Assembly: GCA_016716665.1 (NCBI GenBank)
Contig: JADJVH010000019.1
Location: forward strand, 6,005 to 70,004
From: Candidatus Opimibacter iunctus
GTDB taxonomy: Bacteria; Bacteroidota; Bacteroidia; Chitinophagales; Saprospiraceae
Direction of reading: 5' to 3'
DNA: 64,000 bases
In this document: in pieces, positions 20,801 through 31,073 of the stretch
Layout: the number at the start of each line of letters is the position of its first letter
Numbering within the stretch: the first letter of the stretch is position 1
The notes under the pieces: model-generated
Told to the model about the DNA's origin: nothing
The model's input: the letters and a program-made list of their open reading frames with translations, nothing else
The model's database searches: none
Made by a program: the position numbers and the translations under genes

Positions 20801-22379
20801 TGTCAGGATTGAGCATGCATCAGCGGGATCGCAACGCCTATATTATCCTGCTGCTATCAGTGCATACCATGCGGATATACAACTTGACCACATGGACCTG
20901 ACAGCAGTCGATGACAACCCAGTTTTCACACGCTTCTCAGATGTAGAATTGACGGATTCAAAACTTAAATCTTCGGTGACCGGAGACTGTATCAATGTAA
21001 AGCAAGGTTATGCGCTGATTGAAAACTGTGAGTTTGAAGGCGGTACACAACCCGATATGGACGCTATCGATTATGATGGTGTGGTGGGTGGCATCATGCG
21101 TAACAATCGGATCCATGATTTCCGTGGCGACAACTGCGATGGCCTGGATATCGGTGAGCAGTGCCAGGACCTTTTGATAGAAAACAACTTTATCTACCAC
21201 TGCTTTGACAAGGGCATTTCAGTGGGCCAGCAATCTACGGCAACGGTGCGCAACAATACCATAGCGTATACCAACATCGGTATTGCGCTCAAGGACGAGA
21301 GCATTGCAGATGTGCAGCATTGTACGTTCTTCGGTAACCAGCAAGGCGTCTCTGCCTATGAGAAAAATCCTGGAAATCTTGGGGGCTTAGGCAGCATCTC
21401 CGATTGCATCGTGAGCAATGCCTCATTGGATGCGTATGTCTACGACAGCCATTCCGGATTGACATTGACCCGTTGCCTTTCTGACCTCGACTCTATCAGC
21501 TATCCCGGCACATTGAACACCGATCCACACTTTGTGAACCCCACATGGTATAATTTCAACCTCATGCCTGGTAGTCCTGCTATAGGCGTGGGCGAAGGTG
21601 GGACAAACCTCGGAGCGAGTCCATTGCCCGACTATGAAGGTCAGCCGCAGTTGATGATTTCTGAAATCCTCTACAACGATACCCTCACTACAACCGGTGA
21701 GTTCCTTGAAATTTTTAATCCGGGCACTGGCATAGTAGATATGTCAGGATATACCATTGCTATGGCTATCGATTTCACATTTCTGGAAGGAGCTTCGATA
21801 GCACCAGGTGGTGTGGTAGTGGTAGCCAAAAATGCAGCCAATTTTGCTGGTGCTACTTATCCGGTATATGAATGGACGGATGGGAAATTGCGCAACGAAG
21901 GCGAGGTAGTGCATCTCATTGATGCCAATGGCTTGCTGGTGGACTTTGTGCGCTACAACAACCATGCGCCATGGCCAGAGAGTAGTACATTGCTCGGCAG
22001 GTCACTCGAACTTGTGTCCGGTGATTTAGATAATCATTTTGCCACCAGCTGGCAGCCGAGTGCTGCTCCCGGTGGAACACCAGGTGATCCTACGGGTATG
22101 ACAGGCACCACTACTGTCGCCGATGATGTCATGATGACCATCTATCCAAATCCAGCTTCTGATGAACTGCATATTGCAATGAAGGGCTATACAGGAAAAA
22201 ACACTATCACGCTTTGTGATATGATGGGCAGGGATATCTTGCAGAAGCAGTTGGAAGAAACTGGTGGATTGTCTCATGCTGTGATCAGCCTCAATGGATT
22301 TGTTGCAGGAAAATATTTCGTGGTCATCAGAGATGACCGTGGGATGGTGATTGTGTGCGAGGGAGTGATGGTTCGCTAA
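17807..22379 (+). CDS. CotH-domain secreted protein with beta-helix, two lamin-tail domains and T9SS type A end, frameshifted
   Basis: ATGs at 17807 and 17810 open a signal peptide (MKHLHTVVTLCMLFGVMHSHAQ). In order come a lamin-tail domain, a chitobiase C-terminal-like domain (GTLRYTLDGSVP), a CotH domain (VYINGQYFGIHNIREKQD and LLHDYDRGFNLGN), a beta-sandwich insert (VYLNGNEIWRVNMP), a parallel beta-helix (NNRIHDFRGDNCDGLDIG ... ENNFIYHC), a second lamin-tail domain and a T9SS type A end (IYPNPASDELHI ... AGKYFVVIRDD). The frame breaks at about 20645: in the next frame the sequence reads IQFPENANLWVLGDVQMNG, the usual entry to the beta-helix. Joined, it has about 1520 residues. Cell-surface or secreted; substrate unknown. 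Confidence 0.8.
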
Positions 22380-22382
22380 ACT

Positions 22383-22770
22383 TGTGCCTGGAGCCAAGAG
22401 GCTCCCATAAATGTCTTTGCATTAGACTTTGCTTCTGTTTGTTCCTGCCATTCGTAGCCAAAGAGTCTACGAATAACATTTGTTTTGGCCTACGGCCGTT
22501 GGATGGAGTTCTCTCCGCCAACCATGAGAATACCAACCGTGGATCCCACTTTTGAATATACAATAGGAATCACTCAACCTTATGCCTGGAGCAAGGATGC
22601 TCTCGCTTTTGAGTTTGAATCAGAATACCCAAAACTAGTTGGCCTACGGCCGTTGGATGGAGTTCTCTCCGCCAACCATGAGAATCCCAACCGTGGATCC
22701 CACTTTTGAATATACAATAGGAATCACTCAATTATCCGGTCGTTGAGCATAACCGAAACGACCGGATGAG
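22383..22770. repeat. Repeat block: hairpin unit, two 93-base direct repeats and a TTGAGC element
   Basis: 22383-22484 matches the GAGCC/GGCTC unit at 13750. Two 93-base copies at 22485-22577 and 22639-22731 are almost identical; each starts with TTGGCCTACGGCCGTTGG, contains one core GGATGGAGTTCTCTCCGCC and ends GGAATCACTCAA. A palindrome with arms ATCCGGTCGTT and AACGACCGGAT follows at about 22733-22765. Together they fill the gene-free stretch 22380-22893; the last 120 bases are AT-rich and probably hold the promoter of the next gene. Confidence 0.8.
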
Positions 22771-22893
22771 GCTCCGAATAACCTTTGTTCTCTTTAAAAT
22801 CTCCTTTTTGTCTAATATTTTACATTTTTGGTTAAACAATTTAACCCCTTTTGCGCTTTAACACGTATTCTTTCATCAAACACTAAAAAAATC

Positions 22894-23574
22894 ATGACAA
22901 AAAGATTCTCCATTCTTAGCGCTACCCTGCTGGTAGCCAGCCTACTGGTATTTTCCTCCTGCGATAAGGACGACGACAAGACCTATGCCAACGTATTAGT
23001 GGCCCATGCTTCTCCTGACGCACCCGGAGTTGACCTGCTGATCGACGATGTCAAGCAGAACTCTGCAGCCCTTTTGTACCCAAATAACACAGGATACCTA
23101 AAGGCTGAATCCGGCACACGCAATATCAAGGTAAATGTAGCCGGCACCGCGACTACAGTGATCAACGCGGATCTGACCCTGACAAAGGATAAGAACTATT
23201 CAATCTTTGCGATAGATTCAGTCGCTAATATTTCAGCTATTGCCTTTGAGGATGACCTGTCTTCTCCGGCATCAGGCAAGGCACATGTTCGCTTCCTGCA
23301 TCTGTCACCAAATGCTCCAGCTGTTGATGTGGCTGTAGCCAGCAGCGGTGCTGTCGTCTTCGGTGATGTTTCCTTTAAAGAAGGAACTGCCTTTTCACCA
23401 CTTGATGCAGGCACGTACAATCTTGATGTACGCGTAGCAGGTACCAGTACCGTAGCACTCGTACTTCCAGCCATCACATTACAAGCCGGCAAAATCTATA
23501 CTGTGTTTGCGAAAGGCTTCCTCGGTGGAACCGGAGCACAGGCACTAGGTGCCGAGATCATCGTGAATAAGTAG
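22894..23574 (+). CDS. DUF4397-domain surface lipoprotein
   Basis: The ATG at 22894 gives MTKRFSILSATLLVASLLVFSSC, a type II signal peptide with lipobox FSSC. The residues after the cysteine (DKDDDK) fit the Bacteroidota lipoprotein export signal, which predicts display on the cell surface. The rest is two tandem beta domains with the DUF4397 signature (VLVAHASPDAPGVDLLIDD and VRFLHLSPNAPAVDVAVAS, each followed by YxLDVRVAG-like and YTVFAxG segments). The frame is open upstream to 22828 but lacks a better start. Function unknown; a strong terminator follows. Confidence 0.85.
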   Translation: MTKRFSILSATLLVASLLVFSSCDKDDDKTYANVLVAHASPDAPGVDLLIDDVKQNSAALLYPNNTGYLKAESGTRNIKVNVAGTATTVINADLTLTKDKNYSIFAIDSVANISAIAFEDDLSSPASGKAHVRFLHLSPNAPAVDVAVASSGAVVFGDVSFKEGTAFSPLDAGTYNLDVRVAGTSTVALVLPAITLQAGKIYTVFAKGFLGGTGAQALGAEIIVNK

Positions 23575-23596
23575 TCTTTTCAGCTTTTAATTTGTA

Positions 23597-23636
23597 GGGG
23601 GCGTCTCAGGAGATACTATGAGACGTCCCCTTTTCA
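23597..23636 (+). terminator. Rho-independent terminator after the DUF4397 lipoprotein
   Basis: Arms GGGGGCGTCTCA (23597-23608) and TGAGACGTCCCC (23619-23630) pair with one mismatch around a 10-base loop, followed by TTTTCAATTT. It lies 22 bases past the stop codon. Confidence 0.8.
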
Positions 23637-23787
23637 ATTTCAGAGGTTGTCAGAACTCACCCTGCCCTTGATTTACATAACTCACCCCCAACCCCTCTCT
23701 TTTATTAAGAGATGTTGTGTACGAAAATGATTTTCTGAAGAGAGGGGAGATTTGATTTTACGCTAGTATTGCAGTAAGTACATATTT

Positions 23788-25788
23788 TCACAGTTTAACC
23801 CATTTCACGAACTCAATGCTTTTGCCTGATTGAACAACAAGGGAATATAGGCCAGGCACTTCATTCATGATATTGATTGAAAAAGCATTGTCTCCAGAAA
23901 CAAGTTGCTTTGTCATTGATTGAAAAAGTTGTCCACTCCCATTTGCCATATAAAGTGTTGCGAGACCGGGCTCATGGCTGGTAATGCAAACATGCAATTC
24001 ATCATGTGCTGGGTTTGGGAAAACTGTAATGTTAGCTCCCTGAGGAATAACTTCCGTTTGAGTAATAGGATCGGACAGTGTAATGGTGTCCTTAATACCA
24101 ATACCCAGATTAAAATAATTGCCCGAAGCCGTTGACTGAAGTTTAACCGGACGAACCATATAATATTTTAATCCACCCGTCGAAATAGTATCAAGAAAAT
24201 TGTTAGTCGAAATCATATTTGGCGTCACCTTTTCAAAATGCCCATATGGACTATCCCCACGATACACATAGTATCCGATTACAGCCGGATCAGGAGACGG
24301 ATTCCAGTTTAATGAAGCTCCATACTGATCTGGAGTAATGCTCAGGTCAGCGGCAGGTTTAATATAATCTGTACGTAACGAAGGATCTCCCATCAGCGCA
24401 ACATGGATTCCCCCGGCAGCATAATTATAGGGCATCGTATAAAGTCCGGCACTATTGTTTTGAGTAAGTCTTGTTGAGTACCCGATATTTTCGCCCAGTG
24501 CCATGTGATGAAATTGCCAGTTAGGTCTGCCTGCCCAGCAATTGGTTAGCGAAGGAGGATCAGCACACAAGGGCGCCCGAAGGTAATTATCCTGAACATT
24601 CCAATCCCCAAAATAACTCCCGAAATACATGGAGAAAATACTATTATTCGGATTGGCGGCAATATCAGCGGTGGTTCCAACCCCATTGGCTGATGTAAAA
24701 GTGCCTCCTCCACAGGCATAAACCCATTGATACGACGAACTGGCCAATGCAGGAACGAGATTATAATATCCCACAACTGTTATACTGTCTTTGCCAACAA
24801 GGGGAGCAAAATTTCGATAGCCGTTGCCCGAGAATCCCTCAATAGAATAGTTGAATGCATCGCGGATTATAGCTCTGTGCCTCATCACTAACGAATCCAT
24901 TTTATAAGCATGGTCTTTGGCCAGGTATCTCTTCATTAACTGAATCTCCGTAGATGCGAACGTGGGCATATTGGATACATCCACCCTGCCGACTTGCAGC
25001 TGGACACCTAATGGAATAAGCGTTTGATCCCATTTTCCATCACCGGGTATATTGATATTAGCAGGCAAGGAAATCGAATTGGAGTCATTGATTATTGAAT
25101 CTGTCCACTGACCTTGCATACTGCCATAATAGACATCAGCAGGCCAGGCCCCAAAGTGATTTTTATGCCCATCGGGACGGAGCGCCCCACTGTAAGGCAC
25201 AGCAAGGTGACCTAATATAAAAACGGCATTCAAATCTTCATGGACAGCATAATCATTTAGGATCTCATCACGAATGGTAATATCAGATGCCATTCGTGAA
25301 AAGTTGTGCCGGATAACTTGCCACCCATCACCACTCAGGTCATCCATTAATGTAATGATCTCAGCTTCACATGAATCAATGAATGTGCTATCGACCATCA
25401 GTACCATGACTCCTCTCTCGTGCAAAGCCGGCGATTGGATGCCTGCATAGATATACCCCGTAGAGACAAATGCATCACCAGGTGCTAATACCTGGTATTC
25501 ATAGGCAGAATCAACAATGACAGCTGTATCGATATAACTCGTTACTCCTGCAGGAAGTGAATCCAATGCCTGGCCCCAGGCATCACCGGATTTTGACTTT
25601 TTATAAATATAGTAAGCAGGCGAGCCAAAACTTATGTTTTTCCAATGCAGTGATATTGAAGGTGGCGATGCATTAACGGTAGCATAAATTTGAACAGACA
25701 GGTCTTCATTCGTTTGCCCTACTGCCTCAAAAGTGAATAAGCAGATTGACAAAATACCAGGAAGCAGTATACGTGATTTCATATTCAT
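23788..25788 (-). CDS. Secreted T9SS cargo protein, C25-peptidase-like with Fn3 domains
   Basis: The 666-residue product has a signal peptide (MKSRILLPGILSICLFTFEAVGQ) and a fibronectin type III-like domain. Its central region has a Rossmann-like core with AVFILGHLAVPYSG, GAWPADVYYGSM and WVYACGGGTFTSA. These recall the clan CD layout of gingipain-type C25 peptidases, where a His and a Cys act in sequence, but I cannot fix the catalytic residues. A second Fn3 (SLNWNPSPDPAVIGYYVYRG) and a clear T9SS type A domain (ITVFPNPAHDELHVCI ... VPGLYSLVVQSG) follow. Secreted protease is a reasonable guess; cargo status is firm. Confidence 0.65.
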   Translation of the reverse strand: MNMKSRILLPGILSICLFTFEAVGQTNEDLSVQIYATVNASPPSISLHWKNISFGSPAYYIYKKSKSGDAWGQALDSLPAGVTSYIDTAVIVDSAYEYQVLAPGDAFVSTGYIYAGIQSPALHERGVMVLMVDSTFIDSCEAEIITLMDDLSGDGWQVIRHNFSRMASDITIRDEILNDYAVHEDLNAVFILGHLAVPYSGALRPDGHKNHFGAWPADVYYGSMQGQWTDSIINDSNSISLPANINIPGDGKWDQTLIPLGVQLQVGRVDVSNMPTFASTEIQLMKRYLAKDHAYKMDSLVMRHRAIIRDAFNYSIEGFSGNGYRNFAPLVGKDSITVVGYYNLVPALASSSYQWVYACGGGTFTSANGVGTTADIAANPNNSIFSMYFGSYFGDWNVQDNYLRAPLCADPPSLTNCWAGRPNWQFHHMALGENIGYSTRLTQNNSAGLYTMPYNYAAGGIHVALMGDPSLRTDYIKPAADLSITPDQYGASLNWNPSPDPAVIGYYVYRGDSPYGHFEKVTPNMISTNNFLDTISTGGLKYYMVRPVKLQSTASGNYFNLGIGIKDTITLSDPITQTEVIPQGANITVFPNPAHDELHVCITSHEPGLATLYMANGSGQLFQSMTKQLVSGDNAFSINIMNEVPGLYSLVVQSGKSIEFVKWVKL

Positions 25789-26002
25789 TTTAGGGAAACT
25801 TCTAAAATCCTATAATAAAAGTATGATACTTGATTCGAGGTTTCTACCTTGAAGATATACAAAACAAGAATACGGTAAGCGTGTATGACATTCAAGAATG
25901 GATGACTATGCTCAATTGCCTTCAGCAAGCTCAATTATCCATAAATTAGTATTCTGAACCACATTGTAGAACAGAAAGAATTGTAGTGATTAAGGAAATA
26001 AC

Positions 26003-27049
26003 TCAACACCCCCCCCAACTCAAAACCGCATACACGGTCTGACCGGACACAGCAAGTTCAACGCGCTCCTTATCCTTTGAGGGACGTACAAGCTCCCATG
26101 TCTTGCCTTTATCTGCAGAGCGGTAAACGCCTGTATCCTTGCTGCAAAACAAATAGTCTCCAGCCTGCTCGAAATCATAGATGTATTTGCCTGCATGAAG
26201 GTTTTGATTCATAAACTGCCATGTCATGCCTTTGTCGTAAGATACCATTACCAGACTCTTTGAGCCCTTTGAGGTAGATGCATCCCCTGTAAATATGGCT
26301 ACTAATCCGCCATCGATGGTGGTGAGTTGATATGCGTCACCCATATCCCGCTTGATCATTTCCCAATGCTCACCCCGGTCAGCAGATCGATATAAACCAT
26401 GTGCATTTCCTGCATACAAGAGGCCATCTGCATCTATAAGATCAGATACCCATGTGTCACCAAACACTTCCTTCCACGTCTTACAGCCATCCGTCGATTT
26501 GAAAATCCCACTGTGCGAGGCGATGACAATAGTGCCATCAGCTGTTTCAACAAAATCATTAACAACCTTTCCACCAAAGGTATTACCCAACGGCATCCAG
26601 ATACCTGAGCCCTGCATCTCCTTAAAAAATCCGGTGGCAGGATTGTATCCATACAGCCCAGTCAGCCCTGGATATATATAGGGTATCTCTTGATCATGGA
26701 CAATGTCCTTCTTCCATACGGGTGAGGGCGAATTGATCGCTGAGTGAAACAAACCATATTCAGCATTCAATATGACATGTTGCCCCGAGAAAAAGAGGCG
26801 CCCACCCTGGACATTAAGAGGCAATCCCGCACTTATATCCTGCCATGTATTCCCTGCGTCGGTAGTTTGAAAAATAAATTTCCCACTCTTTGTAACTGGT
26901 AAGCTCGCCGTACTATGGTCTGCGACCGGGGACTTCATAGCAACAGTCTTCACTGGAAGCTTTAGTTCCTCGCTTCCACGTTGGCATGAAATGGCAGATA
27001 AGGTAATAAGTAATGCTGCGAGGCTTCGGATATTCAGGAGCATATTCAT
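26003..27049 (-). CDS. BNR/sortilin-like beta-propeller lipoprotein
   Basis: The N terminus has a type II signal peptide with lipobox AISC. At least four BNR-type blades follow, with Asp-box motifs such as FKSTDGCKTWKEVF, YRSADRGEHWEMI, VSYDKGMTWQFM and YRSADKGKTWELV. This resembles the plant photosystem assembly factor/VPS10 propeller family, used in bacteria for binding rather than catalysis. The C terminus ends abruptly (SWGGC) in a run of eight C at 26009-26016, so the true end may lie in another frame. Ligand unknown. Confidence 0.7.
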   Translation of the reverse strand: MNMLLNIRSLAALLITLSAISCQRGSEELKLPVKTVAMKSPVADHSTASLPVTKSGKFIFQTTDAGNTWQDISAGLPLNVQGGRLFFSGQHVILNAEYGLFHSAINSPSPVWKKDIVHDQEIPYIYPGLTGLYGYNPATGFFKEMQGSGIWMPLGNTFGGKVVNDFVETADGTIVIASHSGIFKSTDGCKTWKEVFGDTWVSDLIDADGLLYAGNAHGLYRSADRGEHWEMIKRDMGDAYQLTTIDGGLVAIFTGDASTSKGSKSLVMVSYDKGMTWQFMNQNLHAGKYIYDFEQAGDYLFCSKDTGVYRSADKGKTWELVRPSKDKERVELAVSGQTVYAVLSWGGC

Positions 27050-27249
27050 TGCGCTGTGTGGTTTAAGTGATGAAAAGATAACATTTCATAATGACGGCAT
27101 CCTGCACGCGGCTGGCATCCATCATTTACCATGCAAAGGAAAGGGGGATGAATAGAAAAAGTTGTTATGGACTTGATAAAGTGAAAATAATTTCAATCCA
27201 CCATAATACGCTATTGAGGAAGCTCAAACCAGACAAAAAGGTTGGCTTG

Positions 27250-28228
27250 TTATTTCCAGGCCCGGTGGTCTTCAAAGTTTTCAGGGATATACGTCAGGTA
27301 TTGCACCAGCCTGGGTGTAGCGCCTAGATTGGGTGAAGCGCAATGTGGCAAAGCCTGATGCCAGATGATAAAGTCACCTGCATTGCCGGGTATAGCCACT
27401 GGCTGGAGCGTATCTAACGCATACCTTTGCGCATCTGTACCCGGCAGGAAGGCTTTCCATCCACGTGTTGATGTGCCGATGAAAACCAGGAACGCATTGA
27501 AACGCTCCACCCTCCACTGTAACATCACCCAGGTAAAGTAATCCCTGAAACCTCTCAGGGATAGGCAATACAAGACTCGTATCCCAATGCAAAGGGCTGC
27601 CCGTAAAACGGTAATGATCACATTCAGGTGGATTGAAACTTACCTTGTCGATGACTTTATAGATAGCTGTTGTACCATATAGTTGCTCATAAGCCCTTCG
27701 TATACGTGCTGATTCACGAATCGCATTTAGCGCCTCATGCTGTGTGAAAACGACCATAAGGCCATTCTTTGCCGGATGTGGCTTGTACCAACTGTCGGGA
27801 TCTGAAGGGTCTGCTCCAAGAAATTCCCATATGGCCTCCCTGGCGGCAATACATTCCTCTTTACTGACCGCATCTTTCAACACGATATAGCCATATTCAT
27901 TCCAGTGGTCGATATCCATTTCAGTCAACACATCATCAATAACGGTACTGTTGGCTAAATGAATCTGGCAATGACGATTAGCCCATTGAATGAATTCGGC
28001 AAGAGCAGGTTTGCTTGTATACAAATACATCAATAACTCTTGCAGGCCCAGTCCAAGATCGTAGACATGTCTCAGGTCACTTTCCCATGTTGGTGATACT
28101 ACGTCTTGTACCCCAATCGTGCTTTGCCATATCCTGGTCAGTGCCTGCACCTGTGCAGCAGAAAGATCAGGAGCGTCCACTATCTTCTCCGAAAACATCC
28201 TTAGTTCTTTTCTCCATCTCTTGTGCAA
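27250..28228 (-). CDS. Phytanoyl-CoA dioxygenase-like Fe(II)/2-oxoglutarate oxygenase, frameshifted
   Basis: The N-terminal 100 residues are helical and not recognised. The PhyH domain begins WNEYGYIVLKDAVSKEE, with iron ligands His214 and Asp216 in LHWDTS. The distal His (LPHCASPN) and the 2-oxoglutarate Arg (TPRLVQYL) are only in another frame. The join lies at about 27443-27446: dropping one base turns LPAGYRCAK into LPPGTDAQRYALDTLQPV. One intact frame would give all cofactor residues. The start at 28228 overlaps the PaiB-like gene by 62 bases; an ATG at 28198 overlaps by 32. Likely translationally coupled; substrate unknown. Confidence 0.75.
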
Positions 28229-28817
28229 TCACCTGCCCATCTTCACCCTGTTCCTTCAATTTCCCGATGATGTTGTGATAGCTCTCCTGGTCCCTGTCCT
28301 GGCTCAACTTGAATACATGATTGATATCCTGGATTTCGACTTCGAAAGCGACGATCTGCTTCATCAGGCGATGCACCAGATCCCTGGGGAGGTTGTTGAA
28401 AACGGTGGTTGATTCAGGATTGTAGCCTTCAAAATGCAATGTGGTTTTTTGAAGGACATCCATCAAAGCATCATCATCGAGGAACCGGATGATCCCTTTT
28501 ACATGGACACTCATATAGTTCCAGGTCGATGGGATATACTTGTTACTGTACCAGGTGGCACTGACATAGGTGTGATGGCCTGTGAACACCACCAACACAT
28601 TTGGGTTGTGTAAAAAGGCAAGGTGGTGATCCATGCCCTTCATGATATGTCCCCTCAATATCTTCCTGCCCTCATACTCTTCGATAAAGACCGGGAGTTG
28701 TGTGGCCACTGGCATATTTTTGGCGTCACACCCTGACATAAATGCAAAAGGATATTGATCGATAAAGGCCTTGATGGCCTTCTCATCTTTCTCTTTGTAA
28801 AAGGGTAGATCGTACAT
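28167..28817 (-). CDS. PaiB-family FMN-binding protein
   Basis: The 216-residue product matches the FMN-binding negative transcriptional regulator (PaiB) family by its start (FMSGCDAKNMPVATQLPVFIEE), the HIMKGMDHH segment and the VVFTGHHTYVSATWY plus VPSTWNY-like signature (IPSTWNYMSVHVKG). The family has a split-barrel flavin-binding fold; members were named for repression of protease genes in Bacillus, but most are probably flavoenzymes. It lies 27 bases after the cyclase gene and overlaps the PhyH-like gene, so the three look like one operon. Confidence 0.85.
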   Translation of the reverse strand: MYDLPFYKEKDEKAIKAFIDQYPFAFMSGCDAKNMPVATQLPVFIEEYEGRKILRGHIMKGMDHHLAFLHNPNVLVVFTGHHTYVSATWYSNKYIPSTWNYMSVHVKGIIRFLDDDALMDVLQKTTLHFEGYNPESTTVFNNLPRDLVHRLMKQIVAFEVEIQDINHVFKLSQDRDQESYHNIIGKLKEQGEDGQVIAQEMEKRTKDVFGEDSGRS

Positions 28818-28844
28818 ACCGTAAAGATAAACTTTGAGAAGCGC

Positions 28845-30845
28845 TTAGAGTACCTCGCTGGTTGGAACCGGCTCTGCGAAATACATACTGACCATGCCTT
28901 TATGCTTGGCTTCGATTTTTCCGCGATAGGTGCAATCAAAGCGGTCCTTGACCAGGTCATAGGAATTCTGGCTGATATTGATCTTGCCTGCCTCACTGTT
29001 TTGTTCCATGCGGGCTGCAAGATTTACAGTATCCCCCCAGATATCATAGGCATACTTTTTGACACCGACTATACCTGCCACCACCGGACCTGTATGGACA
29101 CCAATGCGAATTTCAAAAGGGATTTCACCGAGTGCTTCCTTCTCCAGTTTGCGGCGCTGCATGAAATCACGTATTTCGACAGCTGCATTAAGGATTTCGG
29201 TGGCGTGAGAATAATTAGAGACAGGCAGTCCGCTCGCGCAGAGGTAAGCATCACCGATGGTCTTGATCTTTTCGATCTTATATTTCTGGATGATATGATC
29301 AAAAGCGCTGAAGCAATAGTGGATTTCGGCCACCAGCAACTCAGCGCTGATCTTCTCACTGATCGTCGTGAAGTCTTTAAAATCCGTCAGCATGACAGTC
29401 ACCATGGTGAAGGCCTTGGCCTTGGCAGTTCCTGTAGATTTCAATTCATCCGCTACCTCACCAGGCAGGATATTGAGCAGGAGTTCATCGCTCCGGCGCT
29501 TTTCAGCATCGCTGATCTTCTTTTCCCTTCCGATCCTGATGCGTTGGCGAATCACTATACCTGAAAATATCAACGACACCAGTAGTCCTGCAATAATCGT
29601 ATTGCGTATGGCCCGTTGGCGAATATCCTTCTGCTCCTGCTCAGCCTTGGCTTGCGCCACTTTCTTGTCAAAGGCATATTGCATTGCCGCTTCCGTCAGT
29701 TTCTTATCCTTCTCCATATTGAAGACTGAGTCCTTGCTCATGGTGTAGAGCTTATAACTCTCGAGCGCTCCCGGATAATTGCCTGCAAGCGCCTGGATCT
29801 CGCTCAGCCGCTCATAGAGTGTGATGAGCGAACTGATATCACCTATTTCCTTACTGATGACGATCGAACTATCAATATATACCTGAGCTTGTTGCAAGGC
29901 GGCATCGCGGTTTCCGGCAAATAAAGTACGCAGGGCCACGGGATCCTTGGTGACTCGGAGATAGGTGCTCCCGATAGCCCCAAGGTTTGAGGCGATACCG
30001 ATCTGCAAACCGAGTTCCCTACTGATGGTAAGTGCCTTAGCGTAGTAGTCCAGCGCCTTTTGATACATACCCATCACTGCGTAGATTCCCCCGATGTTAC
30101 CGAGATTACGGGCTATTCCATTTTTATCCCCGAGTTCACTATACAGGCTTAGCGCACTGGAATCATACTCCAGGGCTTTCGGAAAATTATCCATCTGCGC
30201 ATAGATCTGGCCGATGTTACCAAGGTTAGATGCGATGCCTGGCTTGTTACCCAGCTCGACATCGATCTCATTGCCCTTGATGAGATATTCAAGTGCCTTA
30301 GGGAAATCACCCTGGCTATTGTACACCAGTCCGATATTGCTCAACGAATTGGCCATTTCATCCTTTTTGCCGAGTGACTCATGGATCTGCAATGCCTTGA
30401 AATAATATTCGATGGCATTGGGGAAATCCGAGAGATACCAATAGACCACTCCCATGTTATTCAGGAGCTTGGCAGCATCTACCCGATCCCCTGTCTCCTC
30501 TGCGATCACCAGCGATTTCGAAAAAGCAGCCATGGCTTCTGCATACTCCGACTTACCAAATGCATGGTTCACTCCGATCGCTCTGTACGCATCACTTACA
30601 CCACTCTTCCAACCTAGTCTCTCCGCCATCGCAAGGGCCTGCTGGCCATAAGAGATTCCTTTGTCGGGATCAATAGAATTGTAGGTAAAACTCAGGTCGA
30701 TCAATACCTTGGCCTGCTGGGTGTCCACCTTTGCGATTTGTACAAGTTGCAGCAAGGAGTCAATGCGTGCCTGTCCACGCTTCTGGGCGAGTACAGGCTG
30801 CATGCCCAGCGCGATGATGCATACAAGAATCAGGAGCTTCTTCAT
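28845..30845 (-). CDS. TPR-containing membrane adenylate cyclase (class III)
   Basis: The ATG at 30845 gives a signal peptide (MKKLLILVCIIALGMQPVLAQ); a longer frame to 30911 is less likely. Residues of about 45-340 hold seven or more TPR repeats (e.g. LNNMGVVYWYLSDFPNAIEYYFKALQI). A coiled region and one transmembrane helix (TIIAGLLVSLIFSGIVI) lead to a class III cyclase domain. The metal-binding Asp488 (LTDFKDF) and Asp532 (KTIGDAYL) are present. Lys528 and the Asp in YDIWGDTVN fit adenine rather than guanine recognition. Predicted to sense via periplasmic TPRs and make cAMP in the cytoplasm. Confidence 0.85.
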   Translation of the reverse strand: MKKLLILVCIIALGMQPVLAQKRGQARIDSLLQLVQIAKVDTQQAKVLIDLSFTYNSIDPDKGISYGQQALAMAERLGWKSGVSDAYRAIGVNHAFGKSEYAEAMAAFSKSLVIAEETGDRVDAAKLLNNMGVVYWYLSDFPNAIEYYFKALQIHESLGKKDEMANSLSNIGLVYNSQGDFPKALEYLIKGNEIDVELGNKPGIASNLGNIGQIYAQMDNFPKALEYDSSALSLYSELGDKNGIARNLGNIGGIYAVMGMYQKALDYYAKALTISRELGLQIGIASNLGAIGSTYLRVTKDPVALRTLFAGNRDAALQQAQVYIDSSIVISKEIGDISSLITLYERLSEIQALAGNYPGALESYKLYTMSKDSVFNMEKDKKLTEAAMQYAFDKKVAQAKAEQEQKDIRQRAIRNTIIAGLLVSLIFSGIVIRQRIRIGREKKISDAEKRRSDELLLNILPGEVADELKSTGTAKAKAFTMVTVMLTDFKDFTTISEKISAELLVAEIHYCFSAFDHIIQKYKIEKIKTIGDAYLCASGLPVSNYSHATEILNAAVEIRDFMQRRKLEKEALGEIPFEIRIGVHTGPVVAGIVGVKKYAYDIWGDTVNLAARMEQNSEAGKINISQNSYDLVKDRFDCTYRGKIEAKHKGMVSMYFAEPVPTSEVL

Positions 30846-31073
30846 ATGGAGAACCAAAATAATAAATAAGGCTAAAAGTAGGGAGCTCAGCGCCTGTTTA
30901 GCATAATTCAATACCTAAGGTCTGACACCACGGTCTTAAACGCATAAATAATTTTGTCAAACCTACATTGGTATAAAACACCTTCGAAAAAACTAGTCCG
31001 AGATATAAAATGGAGCGGAATTTCAGGTACAGGAGTTTCATGACTCAAATTGCGGTGATACTTTAGAGACACC

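Noticed and set aside
27091..27327. Small plus-strand gene of 78 codons
   Set aside because: Overlaps the 3' end of the PhyH-like gene, composition unlike a protein, no promoter or ribosome site.
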